64,000 nt of DNA, from the NCBI RefSeq assembly GCF_003855255.1, contig NZ_CP034072.1, forward strand, positions 3,572,298 to 3,636,297, read 5' to 3'. The notes beneath the pieces are model-generated. The model saw nothing but the letters and a program-made list of their open reading frames with translations. It did not search any database and was not told the origin of the DNA. This document shows, piece after piece, positions 39,248 to 47,236 of this stretch. Source of the DNA: Mycolicibacterium nivoides (GTDB lineage Bacteria; Actinomycetota; Actinomycetes; Mycobacteriales; Mycobacteriaceae). The position numbers and the translations under genes are program-made. Every line of letters starts with the position of its first letter. Position 1 is the first letter of the stretch.

Positions 39248-41532
39248 GGCTTCTGAGGCGTGTAGATCACGTGGACGTCGTCGAGCCCGCGGCTCTCCAG
39301 GAGGTCGCGCATTATCGCCGCGCTCTGGGGGTTAGCGACATGCCACTCCAGAATCGCCCCATCGGGCAACGCGTTCAGTTGCCGCTGCGCCTCCTTGAGC
39401 AGATCCTGTCTGATGTTGTCGACCCACGGCGCTTCCGGGTACTTGAACAGCGGCTCGTATTCACGCTTAGCGTCTAGGAAGACCTCCTGATCGCCGCGCA
39501 TGACCGGTCCGCTGTCCATCCTGACCGGTGCGCCCGTGTCAGGGTCGACCAGAACGTACTCAGGGATGCGTCCGTCGGGTGTTCGTTCGATACCGGTGAT
39601 CTGCTCTTGGTAAGGCATCCACGGCTTCTCCGGCCCGCGGTTCATGTGCTCCCATCCGGGAGTGGTATCGCCCTTGGTCCACGTCGGATCAGGCGTGCTT
39701 GGAGGCCATCCACCAGGATGGTACGGATCACCCGAGTTGTAGTGCATCCCCTGATGCGGGTCGAACACATCCGGCGGCGGGAGCGGATGTGACGGCACCT
39801 GGTCGGGGACGTGGTGTGCCGGGGTGTCGGGCGGCGGCGCAGGGTGTTCCACCGGTGCATCGGCTGAAGGTGCGGGGTGCCCGGCCGGCGGGTCTGCCGT
39901 GTGCGGGACGGGAGGCGGCTCCGCAGTGTGGGGAACGACAGGCTCGGCACTGTGCGGGATGGGCGGGGCTTCTGCGGTGCGGGGCGCCACGGGCGGCTCA
40001 GCTGTGTGCGGAACCACCGGCGGCTCAGCTGTGTGCGGAACCACCGGTGGTGCACCACGTTCCAGCGCACCTACCTCGGGCAGCACGCTACGTTCCAGAG
40101 CACCCAGCTCGGGCAGCACCGACTTGCCTAGCAACCCCTCCGCCCCCAGCGGTGCCGTGGCGGCCATGGCAGTGGCGTCGAACGCCTTGTCGCCGGCGTA
40201 CTTGCCGGGGTTGTCGATCATTTCCGGGATGTCGTGGACGACGTCGTTCACTGCGCCCCACGGTCCCAGCGGCCCCAGCGGGTCGCGCAGATGGAACGGG
40301 TCTTCCTTCTGGTGAGCGGCGGCGGCTTCCCCCAGCTGTTGCCACGACTCGAGGACACCGGGGCGGCCCTCACCACCCGTGCCGGTGAGGTTCTGCAGCG
40401 TCTCCACCGTGGAGTCGAGCCGGTTGTAGAACTGGTCGTGGGCCTCGTTGACGAAGTTGTTGAACTTGTCGCCGAGCTTCTCCCCGAGGCTGCGCGTGTC
40501 GACGGGCGCGGGACCCGGTGTGGTGTCCGGCTTGGCCGGCGTGTGAGCAGCTGAGTCCGCGAGCGTGGCGTTCATCCGCTGCGCGTCCGCCACCATGGCG
40601 TTGACCCGCGACTCGATCTGGTCCGGTGGTACGCCCTGCTGCCGCAACAGGTTCCGAGCCTGAGTCTTGAACTGTTCGACTGCCTGCGGGCTTATCGGCA
40701 CCGCTGTGGGCTTCGGTTCTGCCCCTGCCGCCGGAAGATCGCCCGCACCCAACAGGTCTCCGAGATCGCCTCCGACGTCGCTCTTCACGGGAGGCTTCTC
40801 GTCGGGTTTCAGTCCCGACTTCTTCGCCGCGTCCTCAACGGATTTCGGCACCGCAAAGGGGCCGATCTGTCCGGGAGCCTGAGCGGGCGCCTCAGGCTTC
40901 TTCTCCTCCGGCTGGTCCTTGGCCCCGGCGTCGTGCTTGACCGTGTGGTCGGCCAGATGCACACGGCCGGACGAGGTGTCCTCAGCCTCCCCTTCGAACC
41001 GGATCCCTTCCAGATCAGCGGCTTTCGCCTCCAATCGGTTGCCGACGAGCTGATCTGCCTGCACGAGCTGTTGGGCGGTCCAACGTATGTCCTCGGCGTG
41101 CTCCGCGAGGGCCCTGTTGCGCTCGGCGATCGTGTCGATGTCGTACTCGCGGGTGTCAGTCACCGAGAGGTCCTCGCCGACGCTGAACCCGTCGTTCTCA
41201 GCTGCGGTGATCGCCTCCACCGCTTTGTCCTTGGCGGCCTTGATGTCGTGCGCGCCGTTCTCGGCGAGGGTGGCGGCCTCGCGCAGCACACTGTTCTGGC
41301 GGCCGACCACCGCGACGTCTTTGGTTACCCGGTCGAGCGCGGCGTCTTTGGCGTCTCCCGTCCACGTGGTGCCGCCCGGAGACGAGATGTTCTGCCGGTG
41401 CTCATCGAAGGCGTTCTCGGATCCTGTGGCCGCGGTCCGCCAGGTGGTTGCCGCCTCGGAGAGGTGCGAGGTGCTCCACTCCTCGATCTCCGACTTCGTG
41501 GGTAGGGGAGCGGGCGCGGCCGCAGGGCTCAC
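39244..41532 (-). CDS. Polymorphic toxin: WXG/ESX-like N-terminus, Tox-REase-5-like C-terminus
   Basis: 762 aa. Residues about 1-190 form a long helical hairpin typical of type VII/LXG-like cargo. Residues about 200-480 are a linker region with amphipathic segments; about 480-600 a Pro/His repeat (PVVPHTAEPP and variants, seven or more copies); about 640-762 a nuclease domain with YQEQITGIERTPDGRIPEYVL and VFLDAKREYEPLF (D-x-K) and ILEWHVANPQSAAIMRDL, as in restriction-endonuclease-fold toxin 5. Secretion would deliver it to competing cells. It is preceded by an EspC-like partner and followed by immunity genes. Confidence 0.8.
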   Translation of the reverse strand: MSPAAAPAPLPTKSEIEEWSTSHLSEAATTWRTAATGSENAFDEHRQNISSPGGTTWTGDAKDAALDRVTKDVAVVGRQNSVLREAATLAENGAHDIKAAKDKAVEAITAAENDGFSVGEDLSVTDTREYDIDTIAERNRALAEHAEDIRWTAQQLVQADQLVGNRLEAKAADLEGIRFEGEAEDTSSGRVHLADHTVKHDAGAKDQPEEKKPEAPAQAPGQIGPFAVPKSVEDAAKKSGLKPDEKPPVKSDVGGDLGDLLGAGDLPAAGAEPKPTAVPISPQAVEQFKTQARNLLRQQGVPPDQIESRVNAMVADAQRMNATLADSAAHTPAKPDTTPGPAPVDTRSLGEKLGDKFNNFVNEAHDQFYNRLDSTVETLQNLTGTGGEGRPGVLESWQQLGEAAAAHQKEDPFHLRDPLGPLGPWGAVNDVVHDIPEMIDNPGKYAGDKAFDATAMAATAPLGAEGLLGKSVLPELGALERSVLPEVGALERGAPPVVPHTAEPPVVPHTAEPPVAPRTAEAPPIPHSAEPVVPHTAEPPPVPHTADPPAGHPAPSADAPVEHPAPPPDTPAHHVPDQVPSHPLPPPDVFDPHQGMHYNSGDPYHPGGWPPSTPDPTWTKGDTTPGWEHMNRGPEKPWMPYQEQITGIERTPDGRIPEYVLVDPDTGAPVRMDSGPVMRGDQEVFLDAKREYEPLFKYPEAPWVDNIRQDLLKEAQRQLNALPDGAILEWHVANPQSAAIMRDLLESRGLDDVHVIYTPQKP

Positions 41533-41807
41533 ACCGACACCGCGGTGATGGCGTCCCCGCCATCGGTGTCGGTGCTGTCGTAGCGGGCACTGCTCACGGA
41601 GAGGTCATCGGCTTGGCCGGTGATCCGTGCCGACTGGCGACTCTTCACGGAGGTGAGCGCCGCGTTCATGGCGGCTACACCTGCGCCGCTGGGCTGTGCC
41701 GATGCCGCGGCGTCGAAGGACCCACCTGCCAGCCCAGCTGCGAGGCCGTCACTGCCGGCAGCCGCTACCCGCAGACCGCCCGCGTCGACTTCCAACTCGT
41801 TTGCCAT
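41529..41807 (-). CDS. EspC/DUF2580-like small secretion partner
   Basis: 92 aa: MANELEVDAGGLRVAAAGSDGL, then a helical middle (AAMNAALTSVKSRQSARI) and a Ser/Asp C-terminus. This is the pattern of EspC-like (DUF2580) proteins that form a heterodimer with large ESX cargo. Its stop overlaps the toxin start by 4 bp, fitting the partner-then-cargo order. No type VII machinery (EccC etc.) is in the window, so export would rely on a host system. Confidence 0.75.
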   Translation of the reverse strand: MANELEVDAGGLRVAAAGSDGLAAGLAGGSFDAAASAQPSGAGVAAMNAALTSVKSRQSARITGQADDLSVSSARYDSTDTDGGDAITAVSV

Positions 41808-41949
41808 GCCAATCCCCCAACCGGCGAACTCCTGGTCGTGAGGTTACCGGACACTTTGCAGCCGCATAGACAGCAGATTGTTGAAGCTGACCTGGACGGG
41901 GCGGTCGAATCGTGCCGTACGACCGCTCGTCCGCAGCTACGATCCGCAC

Positions 41950-42396
41950 GTGCGCCTGGTTGCTGCAGCGCTGACGACACTGACCATCACGGCCTGTTCT
42001 CCGAACACGGTCCAGGAACCGGCGGCCTCTGTCTCCGTCCCCTCCGTCGCAGAAGCTGGCGCCCCTTCCCAGACGCCGCAGCGGGCGACCGGTGACGAGA
42101 ACACGTACCTGCGGACGGCTCGCGAGAGTCTCACAGTCCACAGTCCGGATCTCCTACTGAAGACCGGATACCGAGTCTGCGACCAGGTGGAGAAGGGCTG
42201 GGACTACCAGTTCATCCACGACGACGTCGACGCCGCACTGTGGCCACCGGACAAGCCCCGGCCCACCAGCTACCTCATTCCGGACTTCGCCAACTATCGA
42301 GACGACGAACTGATCACCCTGGCGATGATGCATCTGTGCGGGATGGAACCGGCCGAGGTCGGCGAGTACGTGCAGGCCCACGGCGGCGGTGAGTAG
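41950..42396 (+). CDS. DUF732-type lipoprotein
   Basis: 148 aa from GTG (VRLVAAALTTLTITAC). Lipobox ITAC at about 14-17. The C-terminal domain DENTYLRTARES...YRVCDQVEKGWDY...LAMMHLCGME has the DUF732 Cys pair (VCD..LCG) common in mycobacterial lipoproteins. Divergent from the toxin operon, 140 bp away. Confidence 0.7.
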   Translation: MRLVAAALTTLTITACSPNTVQEPAASVSVPSVAEAGAPSQTPQRATGDENTYLRTARESLTVHSPDLLLKTGYRVCDQVEKGWDYQFIHDDVDAALWPPDKPRPTSYLIPDFANYRDDELITLAMMHLCGMEPAEVGEYVQAHGGGE

Positions 42397-42482
42397 CTGT
42401 GCCCGACCGGCCTCCGGCAAGTCAACCGAGTGATTCTTCAGTACGACCATCCCGCCCTGGCCTAGACGCTCATACTGCCGCT

Positions 42483-42802
42483 GTGAAGATCCTGATCGCT
42501 GGAACGCGTGCGCTCCTCGCGTTCCTCGGTGGTGCCCCATCGGCGGGTGCCCAGCCGGTCAGCGAGCGCCACTCCGAATCCCCCTACATCGAGGGGTTTT
42601 ACCGGCAACTGGAAGCACAGGCTTCGGCTACCTCGACAACGTCAACGGCAACAACCTGTTCAACGACGTGGCGCTGAACGCCTGCAACATGTACGAGTCG
42701 ACGTCGCGGTACACCGCCGAAGCGGTGATCAAGAACTACGGGTACTCAGCTGACGAATCCACCGCGATCATGTCGGCGGCACTGGACAACGGAATCTGTT
42801 GA
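42483..42802 (+). pseudogene. Frameshifted DUF732-like secreted protein
   Basis: The first frame gives a signal peptide and mature start (VKILIAGTRALLAFLGGAPS...YIEGFYRQLEA) and then becomes random. From about 42620 another frame (offset 2) reads GFGYLDNVNGNNLFNDVALN and on to ADESTAIMSAALDNGIC, the DUF732-type end, with stop TGA 42800-42802. The two parts belong to one protein of about 105 aa, split by a frameshift near 42620. It may be a genuine mutation or a sequencing error. Confidence 0.6.
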
Positions 42803-43305
42803 ACGTGAACGTCGTCGAACGGTCGATGGCTCCGCTGACGAACGAGCACCTGCGCCGCTTGGCGGAGATCGCCGAGACGGACCGTGAGGGCCTGTTCAGC
42901 CGCAAACCGCACCTGGCTGTGTACCGCAACCGCATCGTGCTCACCGCGCTGTGCCAAGGCGCCGCACTGCATTTCGTCAACGGCACCAACGGCGTGAAGG
43001 ACCTCGACGTCTACACGTTCTACGCCAAGGATCCCAGCATCGGATACCCGTACCGCCGCATCGGGACCGGCGACTTCGGGGAGTCGGAGCTCGGCCGGCA
43101 TCCCGACGATCACGGCTTCGTCGGGAGACGCGTGGACTTGCTCGGTCGCACCCTCGAGGCCGTTCCCTCCGCCGATCCCGTTGCCGCCGTGCGCAGCTAC
43201 CTCCGGGCAGGCTTTGCCGCGACCTCCAAGGAGCTCGCCAAGAAGGCCGTAGTGGTGGTCGACCCTGGTCCTCGGTTCGGGCAGATCGTCTGGCCCGTGC
43301 TCTGA
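42799..43305 (+). CDS. Conserved hypothetical protein, nucleotidyltransferase-like
   Basis: 168 aa from TTG 42799 (GTG 42805 is an alternative). Centre: RIVLTALCQGAALHFVNGTNGVKDLDVYTFYA, a conserved actinobacterial block with D-x-D near residue 70 reminiscent of minimal nucleotidyltransferases (AbiEii/DUF6036 type). The end is KKAVVVVDPGPRFGQIVWP. Catalysis is unproven. It overlaps the frameshifted gene's stop. Confidence 0.6.
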   Translation: MNVNVVERSMAPLTNEHLRRLAEIAETDREGLFSRKPHLAVYRNRIVLTALCQGAALHFVNGTNGVKDLDVYTFYAKDPSIGYPYRRIGTGDFGESELGRHPDDHGFVGRRVDLLGRTLEAVPSADPVAAVRSYLRAGFAATSKELAKKAVVVVDPGPRFGQIVWPVL

Positions 43306-43316
43306 GCGTCGCGCAG

Positions 43317-43853
43317 TCACGCGGTCTTTGTAGTGCCGAAGGCTTCGCTCTGCAGGAATCGGGATGTGATCGCCAAGCTGCTTCGCACCGTGACGTAGAA
43401 CTGGTCGCGCACCATCCCGGCCGCACGGAACAGCTCCATGAACTCCGCCTGCTCGACGGTGCGTCGCCCGTCCACCGCGGCCACCAGCTCCCAGACCGCT
43501 TCCTGCCACCGGCGGGCGGCCTCGATGGTGCGGTCTTCAAAGAGCAGGAGGAGCTCCTCGAACGCTTCGGAGCGTTGCTCCTCCGCTGCGTTGAGAAGAT
43601 CCAGACCGGCAGTGCGATCAAGGCGGACGACGTCCATCGTTCCCAGCCCTTCGCCGGCACCGATCCGGAGGCATAGTTGGACTTGTCGCTTCACCGCCCC
43701 GCTGTACCGGACCGCAGCGGTCAGACGACTCTCATCCCAGCGCGCCGCCCGCTCTCGCCGCCACTTGACCCGCTCGTTCGAGAACGAGGCGAGCCAACCC
43801 ACAACTGCACCTGCGAAGGCGGCTCCGACAGGTATGAGGGACGCGGCGGTCAC
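43317..43853 (-). CDS. Membrane-anchored helical protein
   Basis: 178 aa from GTG (VTAASLIPVGAAFAGAVVGW). One N-terminal transmembrane helix (about 5-24) is followed by an RVKWRRERAARWDESR basic segment and a long cytoplasmic helical domain (EERRSEAFEELLLLFED-like). Such single-pass proteins with W-R-R-E after the membrane are common in actinobacteria with unknown role. An upstream ATG at 43940 would add residues lacking any signal. Confidence 0.55.
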   Translation of the reverse strand: MTAASLIPVGAAFAGAVVGWLASFSNERVKWRRERAARWDESRLTAAVRYSGAVKRQVQLCLRIGAGEGLGTMDVVRLDRTAGLDLLNAAEEQRSEAFEELLLLFEDRTIEAARRWQEAVWELVAAVDGRRTVEQAEFMELFRAAGMVRDQFYVTVRSSLAITSRFLQSEAFGTTKTA

Positions 43854-43903
43854 AGTTGGGAATCTACGTCGAGTCGGCGCATCCCCGGTGCGGAATGCGT
43901 GGG

Positions 43904-44107
43904 CTACCCACGACGCCGCCGTGATCGCTCCGCTACCCATCGCAACCTGACCTGACTCGCCGGCACCCGCGTGGTGTGCCCACAGCTCCCGCAGTGGTAG
44001 ATGCGGTGTCCCGGGTTGCCCGGCTCCCACCCCACCAGAGAATGTCCAGTCCCGTAGCGCTCCCCGCACGCCTCGCACGTACGCGGTGACACCTCGGCCC
44101 ACGCCAC
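43904..44107 (-). CDS. Small zinc-ribbon protein
   Basis: 67 aa from GTG. Two Cys pairs, PRTCEACGERYGTG and IYHCGSCGHTT, about 30 residues apart, form a C4 zinc ribbon; the tail is basic (RLRWVAERSRRRRG). Possibly nucleic-acid-binding. The start is uncertain and the gene is supported mainly by the Cys spacing. Confidence 0.5.
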   Translation of the reverse strand: MAWAEVSPRTCEACGERYGTGHSLVGWEPGNPGHRIYHCGSCGHTTRVPASQVRLRWVAERSRRRRG

Positions 44108-44182
44108 GTGGTGACGGTAGCCGCGACCGGGGACAGGAAACTCGATTTCGCCTGTCCCCGCGCACGCGTAGTCTCGCCGCCC

Positions 44183-44752
44183 GTGCAGTACTTCACCGCC
44201 GACTTGCATCTCGCGCACCCGAAGCTCGCGGGCCTGCGCGGGTTCGGCAGCGTCGCCGCGCACGACGCTGCCGTGATGGCGGCGCTTTACCGACTCAACC
44301 CTGAGACCGACGTGCTGTGGGTTCTCGGCGACATCTGCGCGGGCGGCATCGCCTCCATGGAGTCGGCGCTGGAACAGCTGACCACCCTGCAGTTGCCGAT
44401 GCACCTGGTGACCGGGAATCACGACCCCGTGCACCCGATGTATCGCGGCGGGCAGAAGCACTTCGCCGACTACGCGGCGGTGTTCGCGAGCGTGCAGCAG
44501 GTGGCGCGGACGAAGGTGGGCGAGCACGGCGTGATGCTCAGCCACTTCCCGTACGCGGGGACACCGGACCGGTTCTCCCGCAAGAGCTTCGACCAGTACC
44601 AGCTTCCCGACCTCGGCATGTGGCTGATCCACGGACACACGCACGCCACCGAACGCAGGTCGGGGAAACGGTCGATCTGCGTGAGCTTGGAGGCGTGGAA
44701 TCTGCGGCCGGCGTCGGCCGAGGAGCTCACCGCGGAGATGCAGCTGCGCTAG
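44183..44752 (+). CDS. Metallophosphoesterase
   Basis: 189 aa from GTG (VQYFTADLHLAHPK). Calcineurin-type motifs in order: ADLHLAH (D7, H9), WVLGDICAG, VTGNHDPVH (near 78), MLSHFPYAG and LIHGHTHATE (near 150), binding two metal ions for phosphate ester hydrolysis. Such small MPEs are frequent on phages and elements. All metal ligands are present. Substrate unknown; it has lambda-phosphatase-like length. Confidence 0.85.
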   Translation: MQYFTADLHLAHPKLAGLRGFGSVAAHDAAVMAALYRLNPETDVLWVLGDICAGGIASMESALEQLTTLQLPMHLVTGNHDPVHPMYRGGQKHFADYAAVFASVQQVARTKVGEHGVMLSHFPYAGTPDRFSRKSFDQYQLPDLGMWLIHGHTHATERRSGKRSICVSLEAWNLRPASAEELTAEMQLR

Positions 44753-45252
44753 GACTCACCGTCGCCTGTCGGCACCAGCTGTGCCAGGTACTCGTCGAAC
44801 GACGCGGCGACGAACGACTCGACGTCGGGATCGCGTGCCTCCGTGTCGATCACGACCACGGCCGCGTCGATTCGGAGGCTAGCCGAGTCCGTCGGTGACC
44901 GCCGATAGTCGAGGCACAGATCCCAGTGCCCGTCTCCGTCGAAGGGGACGAGCCACTCCGCGTCGGACGGCCTGGGTTCGAAGTCCTCGTCGTCGTGCCA
45001 CCACGCGTCCTTCTCGAGGCGCGGGAACCTCGTTCCGATGCCGCGGATGATGTCGTGGGTCGTGTTGTAGTCCCGGTCCTCGGGGAAGCCGACCTGGAGA
45101 TAGCCACCGTTCTGGCGACGGAGCAGGGCGACGAGGGATTCGGGCAGGCGCACACCCAGTCGTTGTTCGGTCGCGTCGAGCAGCTCATCGGTCAACGGCG
45201 GCTGCACATAGTTCTCGTAGGGCGGCACTTTCCAAACGTGTGCTGGGTCCAC
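44749..45252 (-). CDS. SMI1/KNR4 (SUKH) family protein
   Basis: 167 aa from GTG. SUKH core: TDELLDATEQRLGVRLPESLVALLRRQNGGYLQ, GIGTRFPRLEK, and WLVPFDGDGHWDLCLDYR. SUKH proteins serve as immunity proteins to secreted nucleases in bacteria, so this extends the immunity set in the element. Its 3' end overlaps the metallophosphoesterase stop by 4 bp (convergent). Confidence 0.8.
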   Translation of the reverse strand: MDPAHVWKVPPYENYVQPPLTDELLDATEQRLGVRLPESLVALLRRQNGGYLQVGFPEDRDYNTTHDIIRGIGTRFPRLEKDAWWHDDEDFEPRPSDAEWLVPFDGDGHWDLCLDYRRSPTDSASLRIDAAVVVIDTEARDPDVESFVAASFDEYLAQLVPTGDGES

Positions 45253-45344
45253 TGCGTCAGGCTAAGGGCATGTGGGGGCCTCCGCCGAGCTGGCAAACAC
45301 ATGCGTAGTCGGTAGCGGCGACCGCATCTACTGCACGTGAATGC

Positions 45345-45371
45345 TCGGCGTGTCGCGCAGAGCGCACGTCG
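45345..45371 (+). repeat. 27-bp imperfect direct repeat (copy 2)
   Basis: Same orientation as 36644-36670: TCGGCGTGTCGCGC exact, then 10 of 13 matching bases. It lies 32 bp before the integrase ATG, in the promoter region. Confidence 0.45.
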
Positions 45372-45402
45372 GACGCTGGAATCGCCTGGGATGCTTCAGC
45401 GC

Positions 45403-46605
45403 ATGGCACGGATACCCGACTACGTGAAGGTCATCGATCTGGACAGCGGCCGCCGCTACGAAGTGCGACCCGAGGTCACCGGCGCTGACGGCAAACGGCG
45501 GCAGAAGCGACGGAGGTTCAAGACCCTCAAGGAGGCGGTGGATCACTACACCGCGATCGCTGGCGACCGCGGTCGAGGCATCCACGTTGCACCCAGCGAA
45601 CTGACTGTGGAGGAGGCCGTCGACTCCTGGTTGCTCGGGCAGCGGGTCAGATCCAAGACCATGAGCGCGTACATCACGAGCCTTCGACCGATCGTGGACC
45701 ACCTCGGCTCACGGCCGGTGCAGAGCATCACGAAGGATGACATCGAAGGTGTGGTGCAGGCGCTGCGCGCGGGCACGTCGAATATGGGTACCTGGAACGC
45801 GCCGACCAAGCTGAAGAAGTCCGCGAAGAAGGTGCGCTCCCCCTGGGCTGCCACGTCCATCAACCCGATGTTGGCCCGGATCCGCTCGGTGTTCTCCGAC
45901 CTTGTGGATCAGGGCGTGCTTGTCCGGAACGTCGCCGCGTTGGTGAAGCCGCTCGCCACCGACTCCGAGAGGAAGATGACGACGTTGACCGCCGAGCAGG
46001 TCACCCAGCTGCTCGCCGCGACCGACTCCCATCCGTTCGGGATCGCCTGGCGGCTGGCGGTTCTCGGCCTGCGCCGCGGGGAGATTCTCGCGCTGCGGTG
46101 GGACGCGGTCGACTTCGAAGCCGGCACGCTCTCGGTGACGGCCGCGCGGCTCGCCACGGCGGGTGGCGCCACGACCGGAGCCCCGAAGACGAAGACCAGC
46201 GTGCGCACCCTCCCGATGCCCGAGGACTTGACCGCTGCGCTCCGCCGCGTCCGGAAGCGGCAGAAGGAACAGAAGCTCGCGCTGGGGTCGAAGTGGACCG
46301 ACAGCGGCTACGTCATCGTGGACGAGCTCGGGGTCGCGCCGTACCCGGATACGCTCACCGCGGCGTGGCGCAAGGCACTCGCCAACGCCGGTCTCCCCCA
46401 CGTGCGGCTGCATGATGCGCGGCACAGCTGCGCGACCTTGATGCACCTCTCGGGTGTGCCGACCGTGGTGATCGCGGCGTGGCTCGGCCACCAAGATCCC
46501 GGCTTCACGCTCCGGACCTACGCGCACTCGAACCACGACGCACTCGCCGATGCCGCAGCCATGCTCGGCTCGATCACGACCGGGAAGAAGAAGGACGCAC
46601 AGTAG
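45403..46605 (+). CDS. int: Tyrosine recombinase / integrase
   Basis: 400 aa from MARIPDYVKVIDL. An N-terminal arm-binding region with basic RRQKRRRFKTLKEAV, a core-binding domain (TVEEAVDSWLLGQR to SVFSDLVDQGVL), then the catalytic domain with R near 223 (LRRGEILALRW), HDARH near 336-340, H in LGHQDP near 363 and nucleophile Tyr in RTYAHS near 373. All residues are intact. It ends 143 bp before the 3' end of tRNA-Phe, the usual attachment site position, so it integrates the element at that tRNA (inference). It most resembles phage/AICE integrases of actinobacteria. Confidence 0.9.
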   Translation: MARIPDYVKVIDLDSGRRYEVRPEVTGADGKRRQKRRRFKTLKEAVDHYTAIAGDRGRGIHVAPSELTVEEAVDSWLLGQRVRSKTMSAYITSLRPIVDHLGSRPVQSITKDDIEGVVQALRAGTSNMGTWNAPTKLKKSAKKVRSPWAATSINPMLARIRSVFSDLVDQGVLVRNVAALVKPLATDSERKMTTLTAEQVTQLLAATDSHPFGIAWRLAVLGLRRGEILALRWDAVDFEAGTLSVTAARLATAGGATTGAPKTKTSVRTLPMPEDLTAALRRVRKRQKEQKLALGSKWTDSGYVIVDELGVAPYPDTLTAAWRKALANAGLPHVRLHDARHSCATLMHLSGVPTVVIAAWLGHQDPGFTLRTYAHSNHDALADAAAMLGSITTGKKKDAQ

Positions 46606-46615
46606 GCCGGAGACA

Positions 46616-46683
46616 TGACACATCTCGTGTCACCTCGTAGGCCGACGCGGAGGAATAAGGAAGCCGATGTGTCACATGTGTCA
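46616..46683. repeat. GATGTGTCA repeats between integrase and tRNA-Phe, putative arm sites
   Basis: TGACACATC at 46616-46624 (inverted), GATGTGTCA at 46666-46674 and CATGTGTCA at 46675-46683. Short repeated sites between int and the attachment core are typical integrase arm-binding sites. Confidence 0.5.
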
Positions 46684-46717
46684 GATTCAGGCTTCCGAGC
46701 AACGTGCTCCAGATACA

Positions 46718-46742
46718 GAAAAACCACCTGCTACCAGGTGGT
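46718..46742 (-). terminator. Rho-independent terminator of the tRNA cluster
   Basis: On the minus strand an 8-bp stem ACCACCTG/CAGGTGGT with a 4-nt loop is followed by TTTTT (46718-46722). It lies just past tRNA-Phe and ends the leftward tRNA transcript. Confidence 0.75.
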
Positions 46743-46747
46743 TCTCT

Positions 46748-46824
46748 TGGTGGCCAGGGCCGGGATCGAACCGGCGACCTTCCGCTTTTCAGGCGGACGC
46801 TCGTACCAACTGAGCTACCTGGCC
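46748..46824 (-). tRNA. tRNA-Phe (GAA)
   Basis: Full cloverleaf: acceptor GGCCAGG/CCTGGCC, anticodon loop CTGAAAA, T-loop GGTTCGATCC, encoded CCA. Its 3' end faces the integrase gene, so it is the likely attB carrier for the element. Confidence 0.95.
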
Positions 46825-46865
46825 GGAAGGCACCGGCTCTCGCAAACCGAACTGCCTCGCCGTGA

Positions 46866-46942
46866 TGGCGACCCTGACGGGACTCGAACCCGCGACCTCC
46901 GCCGTGACAGGGCGGCGCGCTAACCAACTGCGCCACAGGGCC
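46866..46942 (-). tRNA. tRNA-Asp (GTC)
   Basis: Acceptor GGCCCTG/CAGGGTC, anticodon loop CTGTCAC, T-arm GGGTTCGAGTCCC, encoded CCA. Second gene in the minus-strand tRNA cluster. Confidence 0.95.
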
Positions 46943-46989
46943 TTGCTTTTCCTGCGTACTACATATGTTCCAACGTTACCGTTGTCACG

Positions 46990-47062
46990 TACCCCCAACG
47001 GGATTCGAACCCGTGCTACCGCCGTGAAAGGGCGGCGTCCTAGGCCACTAGACGATGGGGGC
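46990..47062 (-). tRNA. tRNA-Glu (TTC)
   Basis: Acceptor GCCCCCA/TGGGGGT, anticodon loop CTTTCAC, T-arm GGGTTCGAATCCC; CCA not encoded. First gene of the cluster on the minus strand. Confidence 0.95.
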
Positions 47063-47195
47063 CTAATCCGAATCTCTCCGGGGCGTTCACAACGTGTCCG
47101 TTGGGAGCTTCGATAGCTTAGGGTACGGATGCCCAAATCTTCAAACCCGGTGGTCGCAACACCAATTTCCTCCATCTTGTACCCTGTCTTCTCGC

Positions 47196-47236
47196 GCCCC
47201 TATAGCTCAGTTGGTAGAGCTACGGACTTTTAATCC
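47196..47236 (+). tRNA. tRNA-Lys (TTT), 5' half only, disrupted at the prophage junction
   Basis: GCCCCTATAGCTCAGTTGG and the following ACGGACTTTTAATCC give the acceptor 5' strand, D-arm and anticodon arm with TTT. After 47236 the sequence no longer matches a tRNA: no variable loop, T-arm or acceptor 3' strand. Foreign (prophage) DNA begins there. The other half should lie at the far prophage end. Confidence 0.7.
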
